Shown: positions 19,340-29,256, counted from the first letter of the stretch. The stretch: 60,439 nt of DNA from Gammaproteobacteria bacterium (GCA_021648525.1 JAKISP010000022.1:1-60439), one strand, 5' to 3'. Notes: generated from the sequence alone by a model not told the origin. A program made the numbers and translations.

Positions 19340-20545
19340 CTAATCACGGTATTTCAAAAAGAGCTGCGCATCAGATTGATCAATCCTGAACTCAAAGTGT
19401 TTCAGAAAATTCATCCCCAACAAGCCAGAGGCACCATTGACCTCAAGATGTTCCACCACGGCAATATCAATCGATGAAACAGCAAAGACCCCCAGCGCCA
19501 TCGAATCGATTCGATACAGTAACGCTTCCGTCATGCCATTCGCGGTATTCATCTGCATTCGTTGTAAAATATCAGATTCATGCAATCCTAATAGCTGTGC
19601 CGCTGCACTGTCCAGTACCGTTAGTGATGCACCGGTATCGATCAATAGACGTATGTCATTGTGATTCAATGAGGCATCGACCATAAAGTGGCTACCTCTG
19701 CGCACTAATGCTACCGGTGTTTCAAGTAGTTTTAAACGAAGACGTTCAATCTCTGCCAGCATCTGCTGTGCAACATCACCAACAAAGGGGTCGTACTGCA
19801 CGATATTAAGCTGCTCAATGGCTGCATCAAGATGCATACCTTTCACCTGCCATTTCGCTAACTCAATATAGTATTGAGTATCTGAAGCACGATGTTGAAT
19901 CAAAAACTGATACAGCTTAATTTTCGCACCAATATCATCAGGAGGGATATCTCTATCAGCCGCTTTAACCGTTTTTAGAATCAACTGATCAAGCTGTGTG
20001 AGTTCAACCGTGGTTGAGGCGACTGGTATGGTCTCAAACAGTATTCTTAATGCTGGATAAAATTGCGCCTGTCGCTGATAGATTACTGCCAGCGCAATAC
20101 GCTCATCAAAGCCATGAGGTAATTGCTCAATGAATAATGACAGTAATCGAGCAGCGCCCGGCAGGTCATTACGCTGCTCACGTCTATTCACCTGTTGATT
20201 GATCAAATGGCGTGCGCTGTCGATATCCTCATTTTCGCGCTCAAATGATACGTACCATTCAATAGCCTCTGCATCTTGCCCCGTATTTAATAGTGCAGCG
20301 AGTGGCTCCAGCCGTTGCTTTGCAGGCCGATTAATCTCATCAACCGGGTTCACACTCAAGTGAGAAGAGGAAATGATAACGGGGTTATCAACCGATCCAT
20401 CTGTCGCACTCACTGCTGCATCAGAATTCTCATGTAATGGCGGCGCTTGCGAAATCACCACCGGTACCGATACAACAGCGTCGCGTAACCACCAGCCAAT
20501 ACCAATGCCAGCAATCAAAATCATCAGGATTATTAGCTTATTCAT
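19340..20545 (-). CDS. Membrane-anchored retropepsin-like aspartic protease with helical repeat region
   Basis: 401 residues. One N-terminal membrane anchor (about 4-22) is followed by a helical TPR-like region (about 75-270) and a C-terminal retropepsin-like domain with the catalytic LLIDTGASLTVL (Asp303) and the later GLLGMNFLKHF that packs against the active site. Single-domain retropepsins act as dimers. Substrate unknown. The stop lies six bases before... the same-strand hydrolase-OsmC gene upstream (20551), so the two may be co-transcribed. Confidence 0.85.
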   Translation of the reverse strand: MNKLIILMILIAGIGIGWWLRDAVVSVPVVISQAPPLHENSDAAVSATDGSVDNPVIISSSHLSVNPVDEINRPAKQRLEPLAALLNTGQDAEAIEWYVSFERENEDIDSARHLINQQVNRREQRNDLPGAARLLSLFIEQLPHGFDERIALAVIYQRQAQFYPALRILFETIPVASTTVELTQLDQLILKTVKAADRDIPPDDIGAKIKLYQFLIQHRASDTQYYIELAKWQVKGMHLDAAIEQLNIVQYDPFVGDVAQQMLAEIERLRLKLLETPVALVRRGSHFMVDASLNHNDIRLLIDTGASLTVLDSAAAQLLGLHESDILQRMQMNTANGMTEALLYRIDSMALGVFAVSSIDIAVVEHLEVNGASGLLGMNFLKHFEFRIDQSDAQLFLKYRD

Positions 20546-20550
20546 GATCG

Positions 20551-21768
20551 CTAAATTAGCCGTGAAGTCACCTTGACTTCAGCATGCAATGTTTTGTGTA
20601 CCGGACATTTATCTGCAATTGCTAACAATCGTTGGCGCTGTTCGTCCGATAGTTCACCTACCAGTTCAATTTCACGTTCAATCAGATCGATCTTACCTGT
20701 TTTATCTTCACACTCGGCACAGTCCTTACCGTGAATTTTGCGGTGCCTGATCTGTACATCCACCTCGTCAAGCGGCCACTTTTTGCGATCGGCGTACATC
20801 CGCAACGTGATTGCAGTACAGGCACCCAGTGCAGCCGTTAATAATTCGTAAGGCGTTGGGCCAAGCGCGCCACCACCCACCGATTCAGGTTCATCCGCCA
20901 CCAGTCCATGCCCGTGGGCGTCGATCTCGGTGTAATAACGTTCGCGGCCAATACTAGCGCTAACCACTGCCTCATCACTGAGTGAGGCTGAATTCAATGA
21001 CTGTTCAGTCGCGAGATATTTCTCAGCCCAGGAAGCGATCAAACCACCGGCATAACAGGCATCTTTTTTATTCGCTAGCAGGTGCCCGGCATCATCGAGT
21101 GATACAAAACTTTTGGGATGCAGTGCCGCTTCAAAGATCTTTCCCGCGTTATCCATCGTCACCGTATCGTCGTTTGATGCATGTAACACCAGCAGTGCAC
21201 AGCCCAGCTGCTTAATCGGCTTGCGCATCTTAATGCCCAGTACATCATCAAGGAACTGCTGCTTCATACGGTAACGCTGGCCACCAACAACCACCTCTGC
21301 TTCACCGTTCGCCTCGATTTCGGCCTGCTCCTTTTTAAAGTGATGCAACACATGGTGTGGCTCGTACGGTGAGCCAATCGTCACCACTCCCTTTACAGAA
21401 TGAATCTGGCTTGCAGCCACCAATGCAGCCGTGCCACCCAGTGAATGACCAATCAAGATACCTGGCGCCTGGTGCTCATCGTCCAGATAGCGCGCAGCAC
21501 AGAGCAGATCCTCAACATTAGAGCTAAAGTTACTCTCGGCAAAATCCCCTTCACTCTCGCCCAGACCGGTAAAGTCAAAACGTAACACGGCAATGTGGCG
21601 CTGTGTCAGGGCGCGGCTGATATAATGAATCGCCTTAATATTTTTAGTGCAGGTAAAACAGTGGGCAATAATTGCATAGCTGCTCGGGCGGTTATCAACC
21701 GGCATATCCAGTAGTGCCGCAATGCGTTCACCAGCACGGTTATTGAAAGAAACTTTTTTTGAACGCAT
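20551..21768 (-). CDS. Alpha/beta hydrolase fused to OsmC-like domain
   Basis: 405 residues. Residues 1-250 form an alpha/beta hydrolase with GHSLGG (nucleophile Ser109). Residues about 265-405 form an OsmC/Ohr-type domain with cysteines in GACTAIT and KCPVHKT, the positions used for peroxide reduction in OsmC proteins. The fusion is a known, widespread architecture of unclear substrate, possibly acting on acylated or peroxidised lipids. The HGKDCAECED stretch adds two more cysteines. It is followed after five bases by the retropepsin-like gene. Confidence 0.92.
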   Translation of the reverse strand: MRSKKVSFNNRAGERIAALLDMPVDNRPSSYAIIAHCFTCTKNIKAIHYISRALTQRHIAVLRFDFTGLGESEGDFAESNFSSNVEDLLCAARYLDDEHQAPGILIGHSLGGTAALVAASQIHSVKGVVTIGSPYEPHHVLHHFKKEQAEIEANGEAEVVVGGQRYRMKQQFLDDVLGIKMRKPIKQLGCALLVLHASNDDTVTMDNAGKIFEAALHPKSFVSLDDAGHLLANKKDACYAGGLIASWAEKYLATEQSLNSASLSDEAVVSASIGRERYYTEIDAHGHGLVADEPESVGGGALGPTPYELLTAALGACTAITLRMYADRKKWPLDEVDVQIRHRKIHGKDCAECEDKTGKIDLIEREIELVGELSDEQRQRLLAIADKCPVHKTLHAEVKVTSRLI

Positions 21769-21800
21769 CTAGTTTAATATCTGTATTTTTGAATATGAGA

Positions 21801-23483
21801 CTATCGATCTGAAATCTGGCTTTCGTCCAGCCTGTTTTTTAATTTAGAAAACTGCCGAATCCAGGGTTTGTTTTTTCTCAGCTCAGGCGGAAAAAACTCA
21901 ATAATACGCTTCGCTTCTGCCCTTGATTCAAAACTGCCATGCAACACCACATACCAGCTACTGCGATTGTTGCGTTCAAGTAGCACATAGGCAAGTTCAC
22001 CATCCAGTGAACTCCGGGTAATGTAGCGAATAATACTCTTTTCGTCCGGCGAACCTGCCAGCTGAATGGTGTAATAATCTTCAGGCTGCGCCGTTAACCA
22101 GGCGACGCCGGGAATCGCCCCGTCACTCGACGCCTTAACCACTTTCGCTGGCGTTGCTACCACAGGCCTGGCAGACTCGCGTTTTTCAACAACAGGTGCC
22201 GGTTTTTCAGCAGACACAGGCTTCACCACTTCTGTTAACGGTGGCGCTGGTTTATCCACAATGACCGGTATTAGTACTGGTTCCGACACAACCTTTGTTA
22301 CCACATCAGGTAGTGGCTCTGGAGCTGGTTTAGGTTTAGATTTAGATTTAGGTTCAGGCTTTGCTACAGGTTTTATCTCAGGTTTTTCTTCAGTCTTCAC
22401 AACAACAGGTGCTTTAACCTCGCGCTTCGTAACCGGCGGTTGTTCAACGACGTTAGCGACGGCCACCGTTTGTTTAGCAGAAACAGGAAAATCAGTAGAC
22501 GTGGGCAATGTGGCAATAGCCATGTGACCAACTAACGGTTCCGACTCTGAATTAGCGAGCATAAAAATAGAGGTCACAAGCAACAACAGAGCCGCCACAC
22601 CGCCGCCGATAAAATATGGCATCTTCTTCTGCCGCTTTAACATCTGTTGATGCGCCAGCCGCAGGCGCTCATCGGATACCTGTCGCCCAAGCGCCAACTC
22701 TGCATGGTAATTAATACAGGCAGGCACACCGTAACCGCGTCGATTAATGATCTGCAACTGAGATGGGGTAAACTCAGTCTCCGCCGAATTCTCAAAGCGT
22801 TCATTAAGATAGGCGAGCGTATCCTCTTCGGTAAAGCGAGGCAGCGGGTGCACTTCAAACCATCTGTCTTTAAAAGCAGACATACCATACGAGGCAATAT
22901 TTTTACGCAGTGCTGGGCTAGCACAGAGAAGGATATCGATATTGCCCCCCTGCTCCGTCACTGTTCGCTTAATTGTCGCCAGCGTCTCCAGCCCATACGA
23001 CGAGATATTTTGCGCGTCATCAACGATCACCAGCGGAGATGGCTGATTAGCGTCATACCGAATCAAACCATTCACCAGGGACTCAAAATCGCCTCTCTCC
23101 TGGTCAGAGAACACCTGCCCAAGCGCATCGATAATATGATCAACACCCAACTGGTAGTCCGCATGGATATAACAGAGCTGCCAACGACCAGCAGCAGCTT
23201 CGCTAATCAGCTGGCGAATAAATGCACTCTTACCTCGCCCATGTTCTGCAATAATCACCTGCATCGGCCCGTGATCAGAGAACGCGTTTTGCACATGGGC
23301 CATCAGCGACGCCAGCGCATCGGTTTTCAGGTAATAAACGGGAGGTGCGTCCTGAAACAGGGAGGGATCGTGTAAAAAAGGGGCCGGTTTTTTCTGGCCG
23401 TTAAAGAGATTAGCCTCGGCATCAGGGCTAGCAACCACTGAAACCTCAGGTTTATCGATCTTTTGCACTACATTATTGGGCAT
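21801..23483 (-). CDS. DamX-like protein: AAA ATPase domain, membrane anchor, SPOR domain
   Basis: 560 residues. Residues 50-290 form an ExeA/DamX-type AAA domain with a Walker A-like AEHGRGKSA (79-87) and Walker B LVIVDDAQ (151-158). One membrane segment follows (about 292-312), then a Pro/Lys/Val-rich linker (about 330-450) and a C-terminal SPOR domain (about 475-550), which binds denuded peptidoglycan at the septum. In other gammaproteobacteria such proteins take part in cell division. The linker is coded by imperfect hexamer repeats (around 22310-22390). Here the usual aroKB neighbours are missing. Confidence 0.82.
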   Translation of the reverse strand: MPNNVVQKIDKPEVSVVASPDAEANLFNGQKKPAPFLHDPSLFQDAPPVYYLKTDALASLMAHVQNAFSDHGPMQVIIAEHGRGKSAFIRQLISEAAAGRWQLCYIHADYQLGVDHIIDALGQVFSDQERGDFESLVNGLIRYDANQPSPLVIVDDAQNISSYGLETLATIKRTVTEQGGNIDILLCASPALRKNIASYGMSAFKDRWFEVHPLPRFTEEDTLAYLNERFENSAETEFTPSQLQIINRRGYGVPACINYHAELALGRQVSDERLRLAHQQMLKRQKKMPYFIGGGVAALLLLVTSIFMLANSESEPLVGHMAIATLPTSTDFPVSAKQTVAVANVVEQPPVTKREVKAPVVVKTEEKPEIKPVAKPEPKSKSKPKPAPEPLPDVVTKVVSEPVLIPVIVDKPAPPLTEVVKPVSAEKPAPVVEKRESARPVVATPAKVVKASSDGAIPGVAWLTAQPEDYYTIQLAGSPDEKSIIRYITRSSLDGELAYVLLERNNRSSWYVVLHGSFESRAEAKRIIEFFPPELRKNKPWIRQFSKLKNRLDESQISDR

Positions 23484-23740
23484 ATATTCACTACAGTCTG
23501 AAGGGCAATATCATCATAATTATGAGCAGGATCAATATGATACCTACTCCGACATATTAATAAAGTAAGCCACTTCCTGTTGCCTCACCGAAAGGCAATA
23601 TCATACGTGATGACATCACTCGGTGCTATTACTGTAGCGAATAAAAAACTTGGGAAGGTATGAGAGGACGAGCACCCAAAATTAATCTAGAACTAACCTG
23701 GTTATTGCTAGTCTCAGTAAACCACTGCACTTCTTAACTT

Positions 23741-24310
23741 TCAAACCAGCTTAAGCGCTTCAAAATATATATCGGTATACCCTTTACCAACGAGGTGCGA
23801 GTACACTTTTTCGCTGATGACAATGCAATCAGTATCTTCATGGACAAGAAACAGGTCTAAATTGTGAACTTTACTGGAATCTAGCACCAATTGATCAATG
23901 ATATTCATATCATCACCCAATGTTTCATACTCCGAACTAGACATGTTCGCACACGATACCCTACCGATAATATTTAATAACAGGTAATCATCAAATATTC
24001 GAGAATTAACCTCATCACGTATTATGACAGGATGTACCTCAATATTTTCAATTCCGATTTCGAGCAGATCATTATAAAATTGTTTAGTGCCGATTATTGC
24101 TGGCGACATAAAGAAGGTAGACATCTTTCCATCAACATGTTCATCATCAATCTTACAAATTAACGGGCCAACAAAAGGCTCACCTTTCTCATCGTCGTTC
24201 TCATAATCGACAAGAAAGCTTCCTGTCTTTAATGCGGTCATACTATGGCTGTTTTTATAAATAATAGTGCCATCAGCCTCTGCTTTTTCCGCCATCACAT
24301 AATATTTCAT
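23741..24310 (-). CDS. Probable immunity protein, Imm11/DUF1629-like
   Basis: 189 residues, acidic, cytoplasmic. It follows the AHH nuclease gene by 18 bases and resembles Imm11-like (DUF1629) immunity proteins: an N-terminal MKYYVM strand, a central DDYLLLNIIGRVSC block and a C-terminal VISEKVYSHLVGKGYTDIYF. It would neutralise the upstream nuclease. The AT-rich base composition, shared with the next two genes, differs from the flanks. Assignment is by context plus pattern memory. Confidence 0.65.
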   Translation of the reverse strand: MKYYVMAEKAEADGTIIYKNSHSMTALKTGSFLVDYENDDEKGEPFVGPLICKIDDEHVDGKMSTFFMSPAIIGTKQFYNDLLEIGIENIEVHPVIIRDEVNSRIFDDYLLLNIIGRVSCANMSSSEYETLGDDMNIIDQLVLDSSKVHNLDLFLVHEDTDCIVISEKVYSHLVGKGYTDIYFEALKLV

Positions 24311-24328
24311 TTTTCTTATCCAGGCTAT

Positions 24329-25075
24329 TTATGAGTTTGTAATACCACCAGCTTCTATAAACTCAGCTGCGATCCTTGAGACAAATATCTTGCAGTCCTT
24401 TATATCTTTTTCAATCAATTTCGAAGCCTTATCAACATAACGTACTGAATTATCTCGTGGCGGGTATTTACCATCCAGTTTTTTTCCTTTGCAATCTTCG
24501 CATGCGCGTTTTCCTGAAAAATGAGATGCAGCATTATTCTCTATTTTATCAAGATATTGTGACACCCTCTTTTTGTAGGGGACTTCACCGATACCATATT
24601 TATTTGATGCACTATGCCTTCCCTGGTGCATCTGAATTTTGGCCAGTTGCATAACCTTAAACATCAGCACCTTATTGCTCGCTCTATCGGCCTTTTTTGT
24701 TGCACCTGTTTTCCACTCAGGTAAACTGGAAGCATATGGCATCCACTTACCATTATTTCTATGGTCAACATTATACTTTGTATCTGCAAATAACTTAGAA
24801 CCTTTCTTGCTCTCATTTAGCCAGTCCGATACCTTATGCTCATTCAACATCACATGCGGTATTAAGTGATGAGCCTGCGACGGCCAATGAGAAGATGACA
24901 GCTGGCTTTCTTTATCGGCAACAGGTTTAGCCTGCTTTATTGATAATTGCAAAGCTAGCTTAGTTCCCGATCCTGATATATTGGCGCGCCACTTTTCCTT
25001 TTCAGGCTTGTATTCACACTTCTTGTCATTTTCCATCAATGCGACAAGAGCAGTCGATAATGTCATTTGTGGCAT
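24329..25075 (-). CDS. AHH-type nuclease toxin, putative type VI secretion cargo
   Basis: 248 residues. The AHH signature is present as QAHHLIPH (68-70), followed by YNVDHRNNGKWMP (101-113) and MHQGRHSASNKY (149-160), the three blocks that mark AHH nucleases of the HNH/Endo VII superfamily. A CEDCKGKK element near 192-199 may bind a metal. Such nucleases attack DNA or RNA of rival cells. It starts four bases after the PAAR-like gene and is followed by the immunity gene, so order is spike tip, toxin, antidote. No signal peptide is present, consistent with delivery by a contact system rather than Sec. Confidence 0.8.
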   Translation of the reverse strand: MPQMTLSTALVALMENDKKCEYKPEKEKWRANISGSGTKLALQLSIKQAKPVADKESQLSSSHWPSQAHHLIPHVMLNEHKVSDWLNESKKGSKLFADTKYNVDHRNNGKWMPYASSLPEWKTGATKKADRASNKVLMFKVMQLAKIQMHQGRHSASNKYGIGEVPYKKRVSQYLDKIENNAASHFSGKRACEDCKGKKLDGKYPPRDNSVRYVDKASKLIEKDIKDCKIFVSRIAAEFIEAGGITNS

Positions 25076-25079
25076 AGCA

Positions 25080-25460
25080 TCATCCCATTATATTTTTCTT
25101 ATTATGAAACAACGGATCACCCAGGCGACAAACATTTTTTCCTTCAAATTTCACATCAAAAGAATACATCATGTATTCACACTCACCTGTGTTAGTACTG
25201 CTGACAATACCTTTTAACGCACCCGCCTCATCACCCGTGCTTTTGCTGTATTTAGCACCTTTTACCATGGCCATCTCTTTATCGACCTTTACAGATTTGG
25301 TGCCTTTACTAGTATCACCTGCCTTACCGATATTGGGGTAAGGAATTGGCACAACAGGCGGGCCACATTGTGTTTTACACACATCAGGAAAAACCATGCT
25401 CATCCCACCACTGCCTTTATGATCAACGCCTCGACTATTTGCAAATACTGTTTGTGCCAT
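25080..25460 (-). CDS. PAAR-like (DUF4150) spike-tip protein
   Basis: 126 residues beginning MAQTVFANSRGVDHKGSGGM and containing QCGPPVVPIPYPN, the typical start of DUF4150/Tox-PAAR-like proteins, with GKNVCRLGDPLFHN near the end. These cap the VgrG spike of type VI secretion systems and carry effectors. Here it is a separate short protein upstream of the nuclease rather than fused to it. No VgrG, Hcp or sheath gene lies in the window. Confidence 0.85.
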   Translation of the reverse strand: MAQTVFANSRGVDHKGSGGMSMVFPDVCKTQCGPPVVPIPYPNIGKAGDTSKGTKSVKVDKEMAMVKGAKYSKSTGDEAGALKGIVSSTNTGECEYMMYSFDVKFEGKNVCRLGDPLFHNKKNIMG

Positions 25461-25509
25461 TACACCTCTCCTTCCGTAATTAATGTAAACACCCAGTTAA
25501 TTTCCATTC

Positions 25510-26592
25510 CTAAGCAATGCAAACCGCACCACGCGGTGCAAACTCTGATGAACTCCAGGCCATTACAGGCCCTTTGTAGTAGCCTTTTTCCACGCCAATA
25601 ATACCCAGTTGAACAAGGATTAAACCAAGCGCAGCACCCGCATCGCCCAAAGAGTCTGCCGGATGAAACATACCGTGCTCACTGGCAATGCCCTGGCTAT
25701 TGCGTATTGCTGATACACCCCACTCTTTGGCATTGAAATGTTCGCCATTAAAACCTGCCAACACCGTTTTAACCTGCTCTCCTGCTAGCGGTAAAAGCGC
25801 TTCCGAGACCGCTTCTGCGAGGCCATCACCTTTGTAGACTTCACTCGAATACCGGTGCCCCACCTCTTCTGCAATACCGGGTGGATACAGCTTAATCTTA
25901 CTTTCATCTGTCGTCGCCTGCAGCACTATAAAAGCAGCGCCTTCACCAGGCGCAAAGCCATCCATAACCCCTTCTGCCAGTACCCGATCCTCACGATCTA
26001 ACATGTTTAGCAGGAAAAGATCAAAATAACTGTCTACCGCACCGACAATCACAGAGCGCGAAACACCCTGTTCAATTAACTGTATGGCTGCTTCAATCGC
26101 GTGAAATCCTGCCGCGCGACCATAAGGAAAAAGATAGCTGTTTTTCAGGTCAATTGCTGCTCCAGTCTGCTGCTTAAGCTGCGTCAGGAATTGATCACTT
26201 ACCACTGAGCGACGTCCCGGTAATTTTTCAGGGACAGCCAGCATCAAAGGCACAGGGGCCTGTAGTGGGTGCAGCTCTAATAGTTGCTGTAATGGATGCG
26301 TCGCCAATTGCAACATCCGTTTTTGCCGAGACGTCAGCCTCGATAGTTTGGTAACTTCATCATCTAGCGGCGGCAAAGCCCCATCAGGTACCAAAGCCAG
26401 CGTCATTGGGTTAAGCTGTTTGTTATAAACACTCGATGCCTGGTAGCCATTGATACCCGCTCGTACGGCGGCAGCGGTTTGCACCGCATTGCCACCAACG
26501 GCAGTGATCATCTCCATTGCGACCACCTCCACTACCTGAGTCGGCTTTGAAAAATCGGATGCCTGCTGTGAACGCTTCTCGCTACTTATCAT
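25510..26592 (-). CDS. Thiolase-fold (ketosynthase-like) protein of a T6SS cassette, probably non-catalytic
   Basis: 360 residues. The fold resembles beta-ketoacyl-ACP synthase: EMITAVGGNAVQTAAAVRAG at the start, GFAPGEGAAFIVL (213-224) and DSLGDAGAALGLILVQ (313-328). Aligned by eye to FabF, the active-site Cys position is Arg159 (YGRAAGFHAI), the first His is Asn282 (FNGEH) and the second His is Asp313 (PADSLGDAG). If that alignment holds, the protein cannot condense acyl chains and would serve as an adaptor or chaperone. It precedes the PAAR-like gene by 49 bases. As I recall, thiolase-like genes also occur in some known T6SS effector clusters (for example near vgrG1b of Pseudomonas aeruginosa). 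Confidence 0.7.
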   Translation of the reverse strand: MISSEKRSQQASDFSKPTQVVEVVAMEMITAVGGNAVQTAAAVRAGINGYQASSVYNKQLNPMTLALVPDGALPPLDDEVTKLSRLTSRQKRMLQLATHPLQQLLELHPLQAPVPLMLAVPEKLPGRRSVVSDQFLTQLKQQTGAAIDLKNSYLFPYGRAAGFHAIEAAIQLIEQGVSRSVIVGAVDSYFDLFLLNMLDREDRVLAEGVMDGFAPGEGAAFIVLQATTDESKIKLYPPGIAEEVGHRYSSEVYKGDGLAEAVSEALLPLAGEQVKTVLAGFNGEHFNAKEWGVSAIRNSQGIASEHGMFHPADSLGDAGAALGLILVQLGIIGVEKGYYKGPVMAWSSSEFAPRGAVCIA

Positions 26593-26865
26593 GCCGCCAG
26601 CTGACCTGGTTGTGGAAAACTCAATACCACCTCACTTGCCATCACGTAATAAAACAGATAACGAATTAGAAAATAGCAAAAAAACACTAATTTGAATAAT
26701 ATAACATATGTTGGCTTTCACCTGATGGTTAGCGAGCAAAGCCATCTGTAAGATGATTTATACCCCCTCAAAGAGATAAAAATAGATGACATACCCACAG
26801 TCAACAGACTAAAATCGCGGCACAATTTCCCGGAAACTATTTCCAGATTTATTTAGGTTGTAGCT

Positions 26866-28086
26866 ATGAGTAGAGTGTTAATCATCGGTGCAGGCGGTGT
26901 GGGCCGGGTTGTGACCCACAAATGTGCGCAACTGCCTGATGTCTTTAGTGATATCTGGCTAGCGAGCCGTACGGTTTCAAAATGCGAGCAGATCGCCAGT
27001 GAAATCGCCAGTAAAGTCAGTGATAATCGTATTAAAACCGCCCAGGTGGATGCCGACAATGTACCAGAACTGGTAGCGCTGATCCGCAAGATCAAACCGA
27101 AGATGATCATCAATGTAGCACTACCCTATCAGGATTTGACCATCATGGATGCCTGCCTGGAGAGCGGCATCCACTACCTTGATACTGCCAACTATGAGCC
27201 ACTGGATGAGGCGAAGTTCGAATATAGCTGGCAGTGGGCCTATCAGGAACGTTTCAAGGCTGCGGGCATCACTGCGCTGCTCGGCTCTGGTTTTGACCCC
27301 GGCGTGACCAATGTCTTTACTGCCTACGCACTCAAGCACCATTTTGATCAAATCGACACCATTGATATTCTCGATTGCAATGCAGGCGACCACGGCTACG
27401 CCTTTGCCACTAATTTTAATCCTGAGATCAATATCCGCGAAGTAACCGCCAACGGGCGCTATTTTGAAAACGGCCAGTGGATTGAGACCCAGCCGATGGC
27501 GGTTTCACGCCTGTTTGATTTCCCGCAGATCGGCCCGCGCAAGATGTTTCTGCTCTACCACGAAGAGATGGAATCGCTCGCCAGACACATCCCTGGCGTG
27601 AAGCGGATGCGCTTCTGGATGACCTTTAGTGAGAGCTATCTGAAACATCTTGAGGTGTTCCAGAACATCGGCCTTGATAGCATCGAACCGATCGAGTTTC
27701 AGGGGCAACAGATCGTACCGCTGCAGTTCCTTAAGGCACTGCTGCCAGACCCGGCAACGCTTGGCCCGCGTACTAAAGGCAAGACCAACATCGGTTGCAT
27801 CATCAAAGGAACCAAAGATAACAAGCCGGTATCGCGTTATATCTATAACGTGAGTGATCACGAGGTGTGTTTCAAAGAGACCAATGCGCAGGGGGTCTCA
27901 TATACCACTGGTGTACCGGCGATGATCGGCGCCAAGATGATGCTTGAAGAAAAATGGTCTGGCGCAGGTGTGTGGAATATGGAGCAGTTTGACCCAGACC
28001 CTTTTATGGCAGACCTGAAACAATATGGCCTGCCGTGGAACGATGTTGAATGCGACATCGATATCGATGGCCTGCCAACTGAATAG
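26866..28086 (+). CDS. Carboxy(nor)spermidine dehydrogenase
   Basis: 406 residues with an N-terminal Rossmann motif (VLIIGAGGVGRVV) and a saccharopine-dehydrogenase-like fold. It condenses putrescine (or diaminopropane) with aspartate semialdehyde, using NADPH, to carboxyspermidine (or carboxynorspermidine). The GSGFDPGVTNVF and TTGVPAMIGAKMM blocks are typical. It is followed 19 bases later by the decarboxylase that completes the route. Because SpeA and SpeB next door make putrescine, spermidine is the likely product. Confidence 0.9.
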   Translation: MSRVLIIGAGGVGRVVTHKCAQLPDVFSDIWLASRTVSKCEQIASEIASKVSDNRIKTAQVDADNVPELVALIRKIKPKMIINVALPYQDLTIMDACLESGIHYLDTANYEPLDEAKFEYSWQWAYQERFKAAGITALLGSGFDPGVTNVFTAYALKHHFDQIDTIDILDCNAGDHGYAFATNFNPEINIREVTANGRYFENGQWIETQPMAVSRLFDFPQIGPRKMFLLYHEEMESLARHIPGVKRMRFWMTFSESYLKHLEVFQNIGLDSIEPIEFQGQQIVPLQFLKALLPDPATLGPRTKGKTNIGCIIKGTKDNKPVSRYIYNVSDHEVCFKETNAQGVSYTTGVPAMIGAKMMLEEKWSGAGVWNMEQFDPDPFMADLKQYGLPWNDVECDIDIDGLPTE

Positions 28087-28105
28087 TTGCGGCTTCACTT
28101 AACCG

Positions 28106-29233
28106 ATGACAAATCTAACTCAACTCCCCTCACCCTGCTTTCTATTAGAAGAGGCAAAGCTCAGCGTAAATCTTGAGCTGATTAAGCGTGTGCAACAGGC
28201 GTCAGGCTGTACCATTATCCTCGCCCTGAAGGGGTTTGCGATGTGGTCTGCCTTTCCACTGGTGCGCGACTATCTTTCCGGCTGCGCTGCCAGCTCATAC
28301 CATGAGGCTCGCCTCGCGCATGACCATTTTGGTGGGCATATCCACCTCTATGCACCCGCCTATAGCGATGCTGAATTTCCTGAACTGGTGAAACTATCTG
28401 ACCGTATCTCTTTTAACTCACTGCACCAGTGGCAGCGTTTTAAAGATCAGACCAAAGGTGTTTCATGCGGGCTGCGGGTTAACCCCGCCGTGAATGAAGT
28501 CGAGACTGATCGCTATAACCCCTGTAGCGATCAGTCACGCCTCGGCATTCCTGCCGATGAACTAACAGATGGATTACCTGCTGGCATCGAGGGGCTACAT
28601 GTACATGCGCTGTGTGAATGTGATGCCGATGCCACCGAACGCCTGATTGAAGCGGTTGAACAGCGCTTCGGCCATCTGCTACCATCATTAAAATGGCTCA
28701 ATCTTGGTGGTGGCCACCTGATGACAAGGCAAGGTTATGATATTGAGCGTTTGATCCGCGCATTAAAGGCATTTCGCCACCGCCATCCGTCATTAGAGGT
28801 AGTACTGGAACCGGGTTCCGCCATTGCATGGGATGCCGGTATCTTAATCGCCACGGTGCTTGACGTAATAGAACGTGGCGGAATCAACATTGCACTGCTA
28901 GACACCTCTGCCACCGCCCATATGCCTGATCTGCTGGAGATGCCTTATCGTGCAGCCGTGCGCGATGCTGCACTGCCGGGTGAAAAGGCATTCACCTACC
29001 AACTTGGTGGCATCACCTGCCTGGCGGGCGATGTGATGGGTGATTATTCGTTTGACCAGCCGCTAAAGATTGGTGACCAGCTGATCTTTGAAGATATGAT
29101 CCACTACACCATGGTCAAGACCACAATGTTTAATGGTGTTAACCACCCAGCGATTGCGATTCAACATGAAGATGGACGTTTAGAAGTGGTACGCCGTTTT
29201 GATTATCACGATTACGAAAATCGCCTCTCATAG
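28106..29233 (+). CDS. nspC: Carboxynorspermidine/carboxyspermidine decarboxylase
   Basis: 375 residues, PLP enzyme of the alanine racemase/ornithine decarboxylase fold III. The PLP lysine is in ILALKGFAMW; the HALCECDADAT, NLGGGHL and LEPGSA motifs and the C-terminal LGGITCLAGDVMGDY fit CASDC. It removes the carboxyl group from carboxyspermidine to give spermidine. It forms a two-gene operon with the dehydrogenase and converges on speA. Confidence 0.92.
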   Translation: MTNLTQLPSPCFLLEEAKLSVNLELIKRVQQASGCTIILALKGFAMWSAFPLVRDYLSGCAASSYHEARLAHDHFGGHIHLYAPAYSDAEFPELVKLSDRISFNSLHQWQRFKDQTKGVSCGLRVNPAVNEVETDRYNPCSDQSRLGIPADELTDGLPAGIEGLHVHALCECDADATERLIEAVEQRFGHLLPSLKWLNLGGGHLMTRQGYDIERLIRALKAFRHRHPSLEVVLEPGSAIAWDAGILIATVLDVIERGGINIALLDTSATAHMPDLLEMPYRAAVRDAALPGEKAFTYQLGGITCLAGDVMGDYSFDQPLKIGDQLIFEDMIHYTMVKTTMFNGVNHPAIAIQHEDGRLEVVRRFDYHDYENRLS

Positions 29234-29256
29234 AAACGTTTATCAACAATTCGTAG

